DNA of 64,000 nucleotides, taken from positions 5,404,001 to 5,468,000 of the forward strand of contig NC_062235.1 of assembly GCF_905475465.1 (NCBI RefSeq). The letters run 5' to 3'. This DNA comes from Pieris napi. Taxonomy: Eukaryota; Arthropoda; Insecta; Lepidoptera; Pieridae. Positions within the stretch are counted from its first letter, which is position 1, and each line of letters begins with the position of its first letter. Shown piece by piece: positions 42,546 through 56,054 of this stretch. Below the pieces are notes generated by a model that did no database searches, was not told the DNA's origin, and worked only from the letters and a program-made list of their open reading frames with translations. The translations under genes were made by a program, and so were the position numbers.

Positions 42546-45085
42546 CCGCCTTAGGAATTTCATAGATGTATTGCACTACTAGAACAATGAGTGAAAGCGA
42601 GTTTTTAATCTCATTAACACCTACACTCGGCACTACACAACCTGCGCAAAGGCAGCTTATTGAAGCAAAAAATGCAACAATACCACTGTCACTGTGTCAT
42701 TGGGCTACGATTGTTCTTGGTTGCTTCCGGCCTGGGGGACCGAGATTATTTAAAACATTGGAATAATCTAAAAAATATAAAGAATTACCTTAGTGAAACT
42801 TCTATTTAATATTTTTAGAAAACAAAGGAAGGTCCAGTTTAATTTCTAATAACTTGCTTGGTAATACTATTCGATCGAATTTTATTATTTATTATTAAGG
42901 TTTTTTTAACTATGTAATACCTGTTTACGGGTCGCGAATTGTTGCAGCGAGTTCAAGATTTGTTAGACAGTAACAAGGTGACCACTATAAGCTCAAATAA
43001 AAAACTTAAAGAGGTTTGAACTAGAACGTGCCAACTATGGAGAAAATTTGATTATTTATACTTCCTGCCGGCAGTTCATTAAAAATCAAATCAAGAATTT
43101 GAATTAATTTAGACAGACGCGGCAAACTAAATGTCGTCTGTATTTCCTTTAAAATTTTCTCTAGGTCGGTAACGGTACAGCGTACAGTAATATTGCAAAA
43201 ATTAATTCACCTACTCCTCTTGTTTAGTAGGGTTGTTGACACGTTATATATCTCTAGCTAGGGGAAAGAAAAGTAGTGATTATCAATTATGTTACCAAAT
43301 ATTTTTTATATATAGATAAAAAATTTAATATATTTATGAATTATAATTTGTAATAATTTTATTGAAGTATGTTAAAAAGAGAGATTTTCTAATAAATAAT
43401 TTCAAATCATCTTTGATTTGACTTTATGAAACGATATTAAACACAAAACATTTTTAGATTTTACGGTTTTAGTTTTCGGGGACAAAGTTAATATGTCATC
43501 TATATATTTGTAGTGTTAATTATTGCGAATTGATTTTCAATAAATTATATATATACCTACTACTAAACTTTAGAATTGTACAGATGTATCTAATGCTTGA
43601 CATTCTGCTCAGTTGTATTTATTGTTGAGTCAAGCGAGGAATATTTACTCAATCTCAACAACCTTTAAGGACGCATCACGCGACCGCAATGCACATTTCT
43701 AGATATTTTGTAATTTGCATAGACTTGGTTGTACAGAGGAGTAATAATGCAATAGCCCTTTATGAGTTTTTAGACTGTATCCGATATTTTTTTATATGCA
43801 ATTTAATGTCTATAAACACGTAGTCGATTTTTTATCTAAGATTTTATCACGATACTTAATTTCACAGTCCATGCGTTAATTATATAAAGCAATAAAAACA
43901 CATTGCATCCAGTATATAGCCGAGGTTTGAACGTTCGACCTTAAATCAAATAATATTGACAAAGTTGCTTGTTGCGGAATATATCTACATGAAAAGCATA
44001 GTAGCGAAATTCTAAAAGGACTATATAACCTTTGATGACAAAGAATATATCAAAGAAGATTTATTACAGAATATATTTACATCAACTAATAGTTGGTGAA
44101 ATAGCATTTTGTTTGCAAGTTTTAGACCGTTAAATTTTTTAATAACTTTTCGAAGAAACAAAGTATTTGAAAACCTTGTAAACAGTAATTTGAAGTAACA
44201 ATGGTGAAATATTAACACGCTCTTGTAACAATTTTCAAACATAATTGCCACGCAGAAATATAATATTATTAAATTGGAATTCTACATATTTCTAGTAGAT
44301 TCACACATTTTATTACACCAGGCCTAAGTTACGCAACTGAAACGTTTATGTTAATGCGAAAATTGACATGCCTATTAAAATTTTGCGAAATTCTGCGATC
44401 GAGAAATATTTACAAAATCTTTACAATGTTACAGAAACGTTTGAGACAAAGAGTATACACGCATCATGACTTGAATGAAAAGCAGTTCGTAAGACCAAGT
44501 AAAGACAACGCCTCAAATCCTGTTGTATGCGAATAAAAATCTCTTACTTTATATATCTAATCTATACCACTATTAGTTCTTTACCTATGAAATTGGAGAT
44601 TAGTATGAAAAGTTTTGGTATAATTTTTATTTCAGGTAATCAAAGATCTGGCCCAAATTATCTATTTTGCCTCTACTGTAGAAGCCTGCTAGCCTGTGTG
44701 TGTGTAGTTTATGCAAGCAGTTTTAGGTTATTTCCACGTAGGATATTTCAAAATTCTACGATCTTTCACTTTATCCACGGCGCCAAAAACTACAACATTC
44801 GCACAAAAACAAAAAACAATCTAAAATAATCGACTGAATTTGAAATTAAATTAACATACATTTCGAATATAATTAATTAATTAATTAATAATTAATAATT
44901 TCGAATTGCCCGCTATTCCATAGAATATTAAATCTGTAAATACTGGTTATAGAATTACCTGATATTATAAAGAGCTAAAGTTGGTGAGGGTGCAGAGGGT
45001 ACTAATCTCAATTTACAGAACCGGTATTGAAAATTCTCTTATTAATAGAATGTCACGTTATTTGTGAGTAACATAATAGTTTTGA
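42546..45085. other. AT-rich intergenic DNA, no gene recognised
   Basis: No supported exon. (ATTA)n low-complexity sequence lies near 44868-44900. Confidence 0.45.
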
Positions 45086-45340
45086 CGACTCATTGGTCTA
45101 GTGGTTAGTAGCCCTGACTGCGAATCCATGGGTCCCGGGTTCGATCCCCCGGCTGAGACAAACATCGATGTGATGAGCATTTTGGTGTTGTGCCTAAGCC
45201 CTTGGGTGTTTAAATATGTATTTATATGTCTATCTATCTATAATATGTATGTATATCCATTGCCAAGTACCCATAACACAAGGTTCACCAGCTTAGCATG
45301 GGACTAGGTCAATTGGTGTGATTGTCCAATAAAAAAAAAT
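45086..45340 (+). mobile_element. tRNA-derived SINE
   Basis: The 5' end is tRNA-like, with an A box (TGGTCTAGTGG) and a perfect Pol III B box (GGTTCGATCCC) 35-40 bases downstream. A body of about 150 bp follows (GTTGTGCCTAAGCCCTTGGG; CAGCTTAGCATGGGACTAGG) and then a poly(A) tail at 45331-45340. The putative acceptor stem pairs imperfectly, so this is not a tRNA gene. The 3' body resembles a common lepidopteran SINE. Confidence 0.85.
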
Positions 45341-46335
45341 ATATATTAAACCGAAAATTAAAATACTTTTTCTTGGTAGTGGGATTTGCAAATTCGGAGA
45401 TCATCAAAACATCGGATTCCACGGATACTGTTGACCAATAATAGTTGATTAAAATGTCTCCTATTGCTGACTTTGGTTGAGTAAAGCTTCACCAAGTTTG
45501 TCAATAATTCTGCTGTCTTATAGCAGTTGCCATATGAATAAATTCATAGACTACATAGTTTAAAATAAAGAAAGCCGATACAGCGATTTAATGATCGGAA
45601 TGGTATTTAAGCATTTTACGGTTGCATCATCATTGAATGCCACTCAGTCTCTCTGAATAGAAATTGTATACGAATTATTACGATGTGCATATTAAAATTT
45701 AAAGTAGTGAATAGATTGTACAAATTAAAAGCTTTTGAAAGGACTTTGTTGATTTTTCTATAGCTTTTGATACGGTGACACTATACGAAGGTTGTCGTAA
45801 TTAAATATAACATATTTACAACGACTTTGGAGTAATGTCTTAATACTAATATTTATCATATTAGAGACATATATGTGTTGGTCGAGAGGCTTCAACCAAT
45901 GGCGTGAAACAGAAGCGTGAGACATCTGTCAAACAGAAGGCTAAAAATACTTATGTCTATGAAATAAATATGATCAAAAAATGGATGCAATCTGAGGATA
46001 TACTGGTTTGTAGCGCCACTGGATTAATGATATACTCGTACATATTCAAATAAGTTCGGCGTTCGGATCTCGGTATTACTTCCAATCATTTTTATAAGTC
46101 TACGTATAAAGTTCTGTTGTAATATTTTTTTTCTTTGAATGGCTTTGTTAGGAAACCTACTTTAGCAAACCTCTTCATTATTATTTATGTACGAAAGGAC
46201 AACCTTTAGAATACGTGAAAATTGGATTGCGGAAATTGGGTCTTATTTCCATCAAAAGCATTGAATTGCATTGAATTGAATACTCTGTCTACGCTTTTTT
46301 ACATACGGTACATTTCTCTAAATGTCACGCGTATA
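45341..46335. other. Intergenic DNA, nothing recognised
   Basis: AT-rich, with only short open frames without motifs. Confidence 0.4.
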
Positions 46336-46765
46336 CAGGGTGGCCAAAAAGTCGTGGATCAAATGCAAATAGGGGATAGATGAGGTCATCAGCGGCAATA
46401 TTTTACACAGTATATTTTTTCACAGTGGGGTCCGAAATAAACAAAAAGTTTTGATTTGAAAAAAAATTATATCGTATCACTTAATATTATCTTGGATACA
46501 CTCAATAAACAAATATAAATAGTATGTCTAACGCAAGAACACATCAGTACCAATCTAGTGGATATTATGAGAAAGATACAAGATGTAGATATTTTCGAAT
46601 TTTAAGAAGAATTAGCAAAAAAAAGTCAATTTTCATATAAAAACCAAAATAAATCATAACTCTGCAGGGGTTGACCTTAGAGACCTCCCGTAGAACAATT
46701 TTTTGCCGCTGATGACCTCATCTATTCCCTATTTGCGTTTGATCCACGACTTTTTGGCCACCCTG
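46336..46765. mobile_element. 430-bp MITE with long inverted repeats and TA target site
   Basis: Begins CAGGGTGGCCAAAAAGTCGT and ends with its reverse complement. The terminal inverted repeats extend about 62 bp with only two mismatches. TA dinucleotides flank both ends, as for Tc1/mariner-type insertions. The centre is non-coding, so the element is non-autonomous. Confidence 0.9.
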
Positions 46766-46989
46766 TATAGTTATTGATATAATTAATTAGTTTAACAACC
46801 TTATGGCGGCAATTAAGCTACTTGTGCTAATTCTCGGTTTATGAACATAGCATGTAAGTGAGAAAAACTAAACTTCTTAATTTCTGACTTCATTGATTTT
46901 AAGAAATTGGCGGTTGAAGATGAGTTTTTGGCTTTTCTTACCACCCGATCGTTTAATAGGTACCTATGTATAATATGTGCAGATATTGG

Positions 46990-47046
46990 GATGGTTCGGT
47001 GCGGTGCGGGTCGGTGCGGTGCGGGTGCGGTGCGGTGTTGGGATGG
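46990..47046. repeat. G-rich minisatellite (GGTGCGGTGCGGG type)
   Basis: Repeated GGTGCGG / GTGCGG units bounded by GGGATGGTT on both sides. Strong G bias on the plus strand in otherwise AT-rich DNA, with potential to form quadruplexes. Confidence 0.75.
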
Positions 47047-50000
47047 TTACCAAAACATTAAATTTAGTAACAATGTTGCCAAATACAGTATGTCCTTGTC
47101 AAAACAAGGTCTCCATTATCAGTTAGCAGATGGCTCACAGCCAGAGGACAATATACTGTTACATTGATGTAACCTACATCCGACATGTTTGACAAAAACT
47201 ACTTTTATTGATAATAGTTGTTGACCGCGATACGGGAACTAGTTTCTTGACGTAAAAAAATGCTCATACATTGTTGTTATGGGTAGTGGTTATTAAACTG
47301 ATTAGACTAAATAGATAACTTCTCTTTTAGTACACGTATTATAATTGAGTCCCGTGAATTTACCTGCAGTTATCTAGTGCGATTTGGGGACAGTATCCAC
47401 GTGTCGTTCAGTATAGTTTTATAATAAAAAATTATCAGCATACTAGTATTTTTTGCCGTATTTTGTATTTTCTTTCTTCTTTTTCTTGTATTTTCTAACC
47501 CGAAACCATAAAATTATAAATACTAAATAATCTGCGTTTTCTTGTTCAACAAAAACATAACAGAAATATTAAAGCATTTAGATATCATATCAAATAGATA
47601 CCAAATTACCTTTAGGGCCCTAACCCAGTATTGTTAATTAAACTTACAATTATTTATATAAACAAACCTAACTAGTTTAATTATTATAAATATTATTTTA
47701 AGATTAATATTATAACATATTTAACTTGAGATAATATCGTTTCAGACAAAGTTTTTATCGTTATGTTAACTTATGTATCTCTTTCTCCTGTACAGAACGT
47801 ACCTAGACATTTTAGGCGCAGAAGCCGCAGATTAAGCACGTATAATACCAAAAATCGTCAACATGTTTCAGGCACGGAATCACCATCGTACCTATGACGA
47901 TCCCAAGAGTTGAAGCGATGATATTTTTTTAAATATCTAATACGTATTTAAAGTTTTTGGAGGAAAGATGACACTGTTCCTCCAACCTAAAGGCAGGAAC
48001 CTTTTTTTAATGGAATCTTGCTGTTGGCCTGAAGGGTCAGCTCTTGACACCTCAGATCATGCCGTTTTAGCGAGTGAAACTTGGCCGGCTATGAGCTATT
48101 ACCCGCGACTAGCGCAAAAGCGGAAGCTTACTGGAGTGCGAAGGACGAAGTATGAGTGGCTAAGGCCGAGAAGTTGTATATACTATCCTTAGCGGCTGAA
48201 ATAACTTCGTTGACGTGTTTCAAAGTATGACGTCATCGCAGAAATTCGTAGGCGCCGATGGTTGTTATCCCTACAAATTTATTTAATTACGAATAGTATT
48301 TTAAACTATCGTATCACCTAACACCTACCACCATCATGAGAACGTCACTTTGCTTTATTTAATTGAGTTAACACAGAAAAGAAAACCAATAAATTAGTTA
48401 TATCTTTTTTTTATTAAAAATATTTCTTCATTTCCCTGATGCAAATATTTAAATAATAACATCATTTTAAGTTAATATACTGGAAATCCTTGACGCTATT
48501 GATCTTAAAGAAATATCAAGTTGTTAATTTTATTGTGTTCGTGTAAATCTATTGTTTTTGAGTGTCATTGCGTATATTTAGCAACTTTGCACTAATCAAA
48601 TGTGGCAGCCTGCGTTCTTCGAAACGCTGACATAAGCTGGTATATATTTCAATTTCATGGTTACTAAATAATGTCTATAATTATATTGTATTAAAAATTA
48701 TCACGTGGTCAGCTAAATGTGCCTCCTATTGATATATTTTTGTCTCAAGGATAAAGGTTCTTTTTTCGTAAAGAATCAACACATCCCTGACCTACTAAGT
48801 AACTCTATCGTATTAATTTCGTCATACTAAACAACAGTATACACAGAAACAGTGTTTAACACAGTAGGTATATAAACGACATTGTCAATTTTTAGATTGT
48901 TACAGAATTCATGGATTTCGAACGCACAAGGTCAGATGGAAATCAGAGGCAGAACATATTCTTTCCTACCAAATTAGGCTCTGCAAAATATATGTGTATA
49001 CTAGCAATTACATCAGGAGCTCTAAGAATCGTGTTTTTAAAACAGAGGTTCACATAAAAAAACCATTGACTCATCAGATAATCACGTCGTGCAGCTAAGA
49101 GTGCGTGATAAAATGTTCAATTAATTAAAAAACACCGAGGTTACGATGATGTCAGCAATGAGAGGTCACCAATCGGTTACCGCTCGATGGTTAAGAAAAG
49201 GCATGAGAATAAAACAAAAGAAGTTTTCTAAAACCACTTAAGTCTAGTTAGTTAAGTGAGTATCTTAGCGTTGCAGATTTACATAGACAGCAAGCACTTC
49301 GTAGCGGCCCCTGTCGTGTCCCAATATTAGTCATCAAAAAATAAGAATTCCTTCTCTTATGGACAATGTCAGAACGATACTCTTGAGTAATCAACACGGG
49401 TAAGATTTTGGGATGAAGACAGTAGACGTGTCAATTAGCTTAAGATGATAGTAAAGGCGATACTTGGAAGAAAACTCTGTCCAGGGACTAACTATGAAGA
49501 GGCTAAATAAACGATGATGAGTTTAATGTATAAGTTTTTATTTAAGATCAGTCTAAAAAGCCTAGTACTATCATATAGAGCAGTATATAGTAGATAAGTG
49601 TGCAATTCTCAATATCGAATAATGTGTGACTATTTATATTTAACACTTTTTTATTTATTTATTTATTCAAGTTTACCACATCCTACATAATACTATATCT
49701 ACGGTACAAACTCTTTTATCTAAAATGAATGATAATTTAGGTAAATATAAATGTTATAAAAAAAATATTCACCACACTTTAAGTAATAGGCCTTATTATC
49801 CGAACCTTACTTCAGTAGTTTTTTGGTTTTGTTTCAAACCTACAAATTTTTCTCTATGTATAAATATATGTGTAGATTAAATATGGCTTCATATTTTTAT
49901 AGCTTAAAATATATGGACGCTGGAAGTCATATAAATAAACTCACTTAGTAACACAACATCAAGGTTTTTATTTTTCATTTGACAACAAATATGTGCGTTC

Positions 50001-50194
50001 TGCACTCATACTGCACATGTGGAGTTAATGATGTCATTCTAGGAACGCATGCGCATGTACGACACGCGACACCCAACACCGAGTGCAGGCAAAACAAAAT
50101 TGTTTAATAAAAATGATTTATTACATACATATCCGCAGTATTAGTGTAGAGTTTAAAACACGGTACTTAGTCATTTGATAGCGGTAGGTACCCA
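47047..50194. other. AT-rich intergenic DNA, no gene recognised
   Basis: Includes a locally GC-richer stretch at about 47960-48190 with a 74-codon frame that I cannot assign, and a TTTATTTATTTATTCAAG retroposon-like tail near 49655. No exon or RNA gene is supported. Confidence 0.4.
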
Positions 50195-50430
50195 TTCGGA
50201 ATAATAATAATTAGCCTTTATTATCCACATCTTATTTACATACAGTAAACAAAAAGAATTATATGTACAATTTTATTACTCTAAGACGGGGGGCTCCTGT
50301 CCGGGAGAAGGCCTTCTCCAACTTTTTCCATCCTATTTTTCGGCATTATCCAATTTTTGCGAGTTTCCCGTTCAATCTCGTCGAGATTGGGAATAGGGAT
50401 ATTATTGGTAGTTAGCTCTTTTTATTCAAC
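50195..50430 (-). mobile_element. Retroposon 3' end with (AAT)n tail
   Basis: Starts with (ATA)n/TTA repeats (the complement of an AAT tail), then CTTTATTATCCACATCTTAT, and a GC-richer block (GGGGGGCTCCTGTCCGGGAG; AAGGCCTTCTCCAACTTTTT) that fits the end of a LINE ORF on the minus strand. Confidence 0.5.
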
Positions 50431-51221
50431 ACTTCCTTAAACCTTTAATCAATCGGCTGTACTGTTCCACCGCTTTTTAGATACATACATCATTAAAAGA
50501 CAATTACGAGTAAATGGACGAGATTAAGGAAAAATCACTTTCGCCGTTTATACCAATATTTCGAATATTTAAGAAGTCAAAAACGAAACCCATTAGATAC
50601 CATCTTTGCTTCCGGCTATCGCAAAGTAGAATCATGGCGTATGTTAAAATGAAACGACCTACTTCCAAAAATATAATCCCGACGCTATTATTTTAGACTA
50701 CTTTCTTGTTGTCCTAAAAATAAAACGTTGATCCAAATTCTACCGGTTAGCTCTCTACTATACAGGATTAATTAAGATAAGTATTTTTTTAATTCATTGT
50801 ACATTCCCCTTTAATTTTTTTTCATTCTTCATTTTAAAGGCTGATTTATTTTTATGGACAGGGTTAATTAAAATTAAAAAAAAAGTGAACATGTTATTTA
50901 CTTTTGACGAACATGCGGGCAGAAAGTAAGTCTGATGTTAATTGTGAACACAAAGTTTTGCCATTAGTGCTAAAACATTCTGATTTCACTAAAGTTTTGT
51001 AAACTCGAAAAAGGACACAATATTTAAGTTTTTTACCACAAAGATACGTCATAATATGTTTCTACTAAATAAGTATTCCTTCATTATAAGCGGATTATCG
51101 TCATTGCTAATGCGCTAATGCGATGGCTTCGCTAATCCGCTCCATGGATTATTGTGATGTTGTCTTGCCAAGAGATGGTATGGCTTCGGATATGGTTTAT
51201 TAATCCTGAAGCTTAGCTGTC
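50431..51221. other. Intergenic DNA, nothing recognised
   Basis: AT-rich. Short frames only. Confidence 0.4.
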
Positions 51222-51625
51222 AATAATAATAATAACCTTTATGTGCCACTCACCTAACCAATGTACTTATTGGTCTAAAATTATGGTGATTCATGTGCAC
51301 TTTATCTTTTTAATGTATAGTTTTTTATTATTGTCCCTTTCACTTTTTACTATGTTTACATGTTTTAATTGCTTTTCTTTGTAGCATAGTTTACATAAAT
51401 GAGTCTTAATAACTATATTATGTCTTATGTAGTTTTGCACTTCGTGTGACCGCACCTTATCTATATTGTACCGCACCTTATCTAATTTTTTTTCTCACTT
51501 TGGTTACCTGGATGAGATCGCTCGAAAACCAATTGCCCTCCTTTTTATTTAATAATTTTAATTGTACTATATTTCTGTTTGCTCGCAACGAAGTGTTAAT
51601 AAATGAAATAAAAATGCAAAAGCTA
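51222..51625 (+). mobile_element. Dispersed retroposon 3' end (RTE-like), first copy
   Basis: Shares ordered blocks with 56055-56345: CCCTTTCACTTTTTAC, TTTTAATTGCTTT, GGATGAGATCGCTCGAAA, TTGCCCTCCTTTTTATT, and CAACGAAGTGTTAATAAATG at the end. The block with GAGATCGCTCGAAAG resembles the 3' end of lepidopteran RTE-type LINEs. A CGCACCTTATCTA duplication is internal. Confidence 0.6.
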
Positions 51626-51749
51626 CGCGTTTTACTCTAAAGTTTAGTGAGTACGTAACTAACTAAAATAAGTGCCATAAGTACCCACAGTATTAACAAA
51701 AATAATATTAACATTCATATAACATTCACTGCACATATAAGTTAGGCCT

Positions 51750-52024
51750 ACAACGCACTAGCGGCATGCCGTATTCCGGCTAACCGTCCCTATTGCGGCC
51801 CTATTGCGGTCTGCCGCAATCGTCACTCGTCAGTGCTTCTTGAAATATTGCGCATGGTGGATGTTTAAGAAGTTGCGGCAGTTATTTATTTATATAATCG
51901 TATATTATCAATAGGACCGCAATAGGGACGGTTAGCCGGAATACGGCATGCCGCTACGGCAGACCGTATATACTGCGGCCTACCGCAGCGGCACACCGCA
52001 TCACGGCCAGCCGCTAGTGCGTTC
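51750..52024. mobile_element. Foldback/MITE element with 38-bp perfect inner inverted repeat
   Basis: Outer termini AACGCACTAGCGG (51752) and CCGCTAGTGCGTT (ending 52023) are inverted repeats. Inside, GCGGCATGCCGTATTCCGGC and its following 18 bases (51761-51798) are repeated perfectly inverted at 51917-51954. TAGGCCT flanks both ends (51743-51749 and 52025-52031), a probable target duplication of 7-8 bp, as in hAT-type insertions. Rich in CCGCAAT/TGCCGC words. Non-coding. Confidence 0.85.
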
Positions 52025-52639
52025 TAGGCCTTATAGATTTCGGCAAAACAATTTTTGTTTTTGATGCTGCAAAAAAGGTTAATCTACGTGTGTCAAAGAA
52101 TTGATATTAATTACACGTCGAATTGATAACCTCTTCCTATAGTTTTTTCAACGGTTAAAGAGACAGAAATAACTGCTGAGATCCCGTGCTTCATTGGGCC
52201 TTCATAACTTATTCCAACACAACAAACAACGAATTCCCCCCTAATGCACTGTCTAGTGACTAGACTCTAGTCCTAGAATGAATTTTGAAATGGATTTTGA
52301 AATCTATATTTGCAATGGTAACCAATTATTATTTTGGTTATTTCAAATATCTACCTATATTGAACGGCCTACTATGTGTATGTAAGATAGAGGCAGTGCA
52401 GTAAAATAAGCGTAATATTAAATTACGTATAAGAAGTAATGACTATGTTGATCAGAGTGAACTGGTTGGTCTTCACCTATTTAGAAATAATTTTTCGAGT
52501 GACCTTGCTCACTGTAATTTAAATACCGTTTATTAGTAACACTTTATACCTCAATAGTAATTACCGATCGCTTTAAGTTTAGCGTTGTAAGTGCGACCAA
52601 ATTGACCGTTGAATAAAATTGATTTTTTATTTATTTAAT
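52025..52639. other. Intergenic DNA, nothing recognised
   Basis: No supported feature. Confidence 0.4.
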
Positions 52640-52765
52640 CACAATTTGTTGCATTACATGTTTGGTACATACAAATACAATTAATTAAGGACAACGGGCG
52701 GCCTCATTGCTAACAAACGATCTCTTAAGATAAAGTTCAAAAAGTGCATTTAAAAAAAATTGATA
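52640..52765 (-). mobile_element. LINE 3'-tail fragment related to 20868-21056
   Basis: GGACAACGGGCGGCCTCATT and GCTAACAAACGATCTCTTAA match the copy-B-specific insertion, with ATTTATTTAAT at the presumed tail end. Confidence 0.6.
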
Positions 52766-55700
52766 ACATATTATAGATATTGTAAGACAAAAAGTATAAA
52801 ACAAAATAAAATAATAACTAATAATTTAAAAGGTTTACAAAGAAATTTACATTTGTTTAGTTATCTAGTTTTATTATAGCATTATACATCTTAGTAGGTT
52901 ATCCACAGGGGAGGGACACATAATTCAAAAGTCATACCTATATAAAATTTATTTTACCCGTTTAACAGTGCTAAACCCGTGATGGATATCAGCGGGTCTG
53001 TGCAATGGCATAATATATATAGCAAAGCCTTTTCCCCGTGTACCTTGACCGTCAGTGGCTAAATTTGTAACGCATAATGCGATTTCCCGCGAAACAGTAA
53101 TTGTTTCGGCTCACAAGGCACAGAAGTTCGATGACCTTCTATCCTATTATGAAAAATTATTATCAGTCAAACAGCCACGGTGGGTTACGGAGCCATAAAC
53201 CTAGTATGCTTCCAATTTTGAGAACAAACTCAACGTAATAAAGTTCACTGACCCCGACATTAATATCTTTCGTGTCATAAATAATTGTAATTTTTTTCCA
53301 ACTATTTTATTTAAGTCACATAATTTGCTTTTGAACGTTGTCTCCGTTTTCAAGGTCTATAAATAGAATTGGACTATCACGCCTTGTTATGAGCATGACC
53401 TGAAATAATAACAATTTATTTATTAGCACTAATTGTAAGATTTATGACTTCGCCGTGACCGACACCGGAAGTGGTTTGTCGCGGTCTGGCATATAGTATA
53501 CCAAATATTTGCATGTGACTGGACGTGTGAATGCTCCATACATATTGCCACTTTCAAGTGCTATGTATTTAAAGTGGAATCTTCTGTTTCTAAGCCGGAC
53601 ACGAGTCATCTGCGTGTTTATACAAATACATATTATGAACCTGAATAGTTTGTTTGGGTCAACGCGCTAATGTAAGGATTGTTTCGAATTTAAAAATTGT
53701 TTCTTTGTTGGGTGTATTTTCGAGATGTTTTCTTAAGGCCATAACATTACGCTGCCCTCAGTAGGATCTTTCCTCAATTGAACGCGGGAAAAGCTGCGGA
53801 GCACAGCTATCTTTATCTTGTTAATAATTTATTTTTATGAAATCCCGTAACCCGACAATGGGAAACATTTCTGTGTCGTATAGGTGAAATTAAATTGAAA
53901 ATTAGACTTGTATTCCAAATCGTTTATCAAGTCATAATTTTAAACTTGTCTCTAGAACATTCTTATAAATGACACATCACAAAAACTTGAGCCCAACTCC
54001 CGTTTTAAAATACAAACCTTGTTTTTTCAATTTGGTTATCAATACGACCGAAAAATAAGTCGTTTAAAAAAGTCTATTAGTGTAGCGCCGCGGTGACTCG
54101 GTGGCTATTTATAAATTGTTTTTAGACAAACTGTGGAGTTAATGAATGGATTCGTCATTGCTAAAGTACATTTGGCACACAAATATTACACTTTTAAATG
54201 TTTAACTTTTTTAAGCGATTAGGAAGTAAATAGTAAAGACTGCTCATGATAACGTAAAAAACATAAGAGGGCGAAGTATTGCAAGCTACGCCAGCGCTCT
54301 GTGGTTTATTGTTTATCCACTATAAATGAAATTAATTAAATTGAGCTGCGTTAACCGAGGATAAGCGATTCCTAAAACTGAGGTGGTGTTAAAAATCTAA
54401 CCAATGGATTTATTTACAATCAAGGAAATTGTGAGGAGACCGACATATCTTCGTGTCGGTACATTAGGCTACTTACTTGCCTTTAAAGAAATATTAGTGA
54501 AATAGAAATTGGAAGACCTACAACTGGACTCGAGATTATTATACACACAATTGTAATACACATTAAATTGAACAAAAATTCAAAAAGAGAAATTCTAGTC
54601 ATGTTATCGTCAATTCCTCGCATACTAGAATATCGGTCAGTCTAACTAAATTAATAATAAATAGCTAGATGTTTGTAAAATAACTTACCTAAAAAACCAC
54701 ACCACACTATAATCAATTGCTTAAAACTAAAGACCTCAATAAAAACATAAATACGAAAACAAAAAACAGAATGAACACACAGAGTGCAAAAGTTGTTCTC
54801 ATTATACTATATAGATATAATATATAAATATATAGAACCAAGCAATCATACAACCTGGGGGCAGGTTGACTTTCCTAGGTGTTTATTATTAATTCATTTT
54901 ACATAACATTATCAAAGAGTTACACCCGGAATGAGTGACATCGTATATATCAAATAAAGCTTTTCACACAGAAATCTTTGTGTGTAATGGGGTGCTGACA
55001 AATTTTATTAACTGTTGATAAAATAAGTGTTATAAAGTCAGATTGCCTCTGCCGGGTTTCATAGGTCAATAATTATCTTTCCCTAGTCCGGAATTTTAGT
55101 GCCAGATTCCAAGCATCAAATAAGTATATAATGTGACCAGTCTGCATAAGTGTGCGAGTTTTATTTGTTAAGGTATCATAGACAATTTATTAAATTAAGA
55201 AATATACATACTTTACGGAGCAGGCGGAAAATAAATGGCTAAAATATAAAAGTCTTTTACTTTGAGTTTGTTCCCTTTGGAGTAGAGACGCTTGGGCCGT
55301 GGTGTTCATAGTACCATTGACCCCAGAACTGGTGCTTTCCTCGCTCAGCGAATAAGTATCGTTGCTGCCAGCGTTAAAGGTACACTGCCACCGGGACGAA
55401 ACTTTTTAAATTTGTTTTAGTTTTCTTTTTATCCATATTTAATTATAATTATTATTGTTTTTTTTATTATTACTATGTAGGTTAAGAATATTGGAAATAC
55501 AGTTACTGCTATTTCGATTATTTTTGCAGAATGTGAAATTAGTCGATTTGTAAGAAAATTCTTTAAATCATAAATGCATTTGTTTTACTGCTTAGGTTTT
55601 TCTTTTTTTTTTTTCGAATTCTGAAGAATTTGCCACTTTAGACGTTTCACACGTTTTATTGAAGTAAGTATCTAATATCTTTCATAATATTTCGGAAGTG

Positions 55701-56054
55701 AATAACCTTTTAAGAGAACACGCCCAATAAGTGATCCACGGCCATAATGTCCAGCTGGATGCGTCTATTGAAGCATGTCCGTTTCGCCCTGCTTAGTGCA
55801 ATATGATACGGTCTTTGATGATACGATAAACTCAATATTGTAAAGTTCTTTTAATGCCTTTTTTATCGCAGAACAGTGCGGTTACATTACAGAAATATTA
55901 CGTATTACTGATAATAGGATATAGCTTAAAACGTATCTTTAAGTTAAATTAACATTAACAATCACGAATTAATAATCGAGAAAATAAAACACGTTTTAAT
56001 ATTTTTATAATTTTCAATATCATAAAAGTAAGCTTAATACTACGTACTAACTGA
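52766..56054. other. AT-rich intergenic DNA with one possible element fragment
   Basis: A GC-richer segment at about 55270-55405 (CCCCAGAACTGGTGCTTTCC; CGCTCAGCGAATAAGTATCG) resembles a repeated lepidopteran retroelement sequence, but its family is not clear. No gene seen elsewhere. Confidence 0.4.

Noticed and set aside
45086..45160. Possible functional tRNA gene
   Set aside because: Pol III A and B boxes are excellent, but the acceptor and anticodon stems pair poorly and a SINE body with poly(A) follows directly.
47968..48192. 74-codon frame in a GC-richer patch
   Set aside because: No recognisable motif, no splice context and no repeat of it elsewhere in the window. Too little to call a gene.
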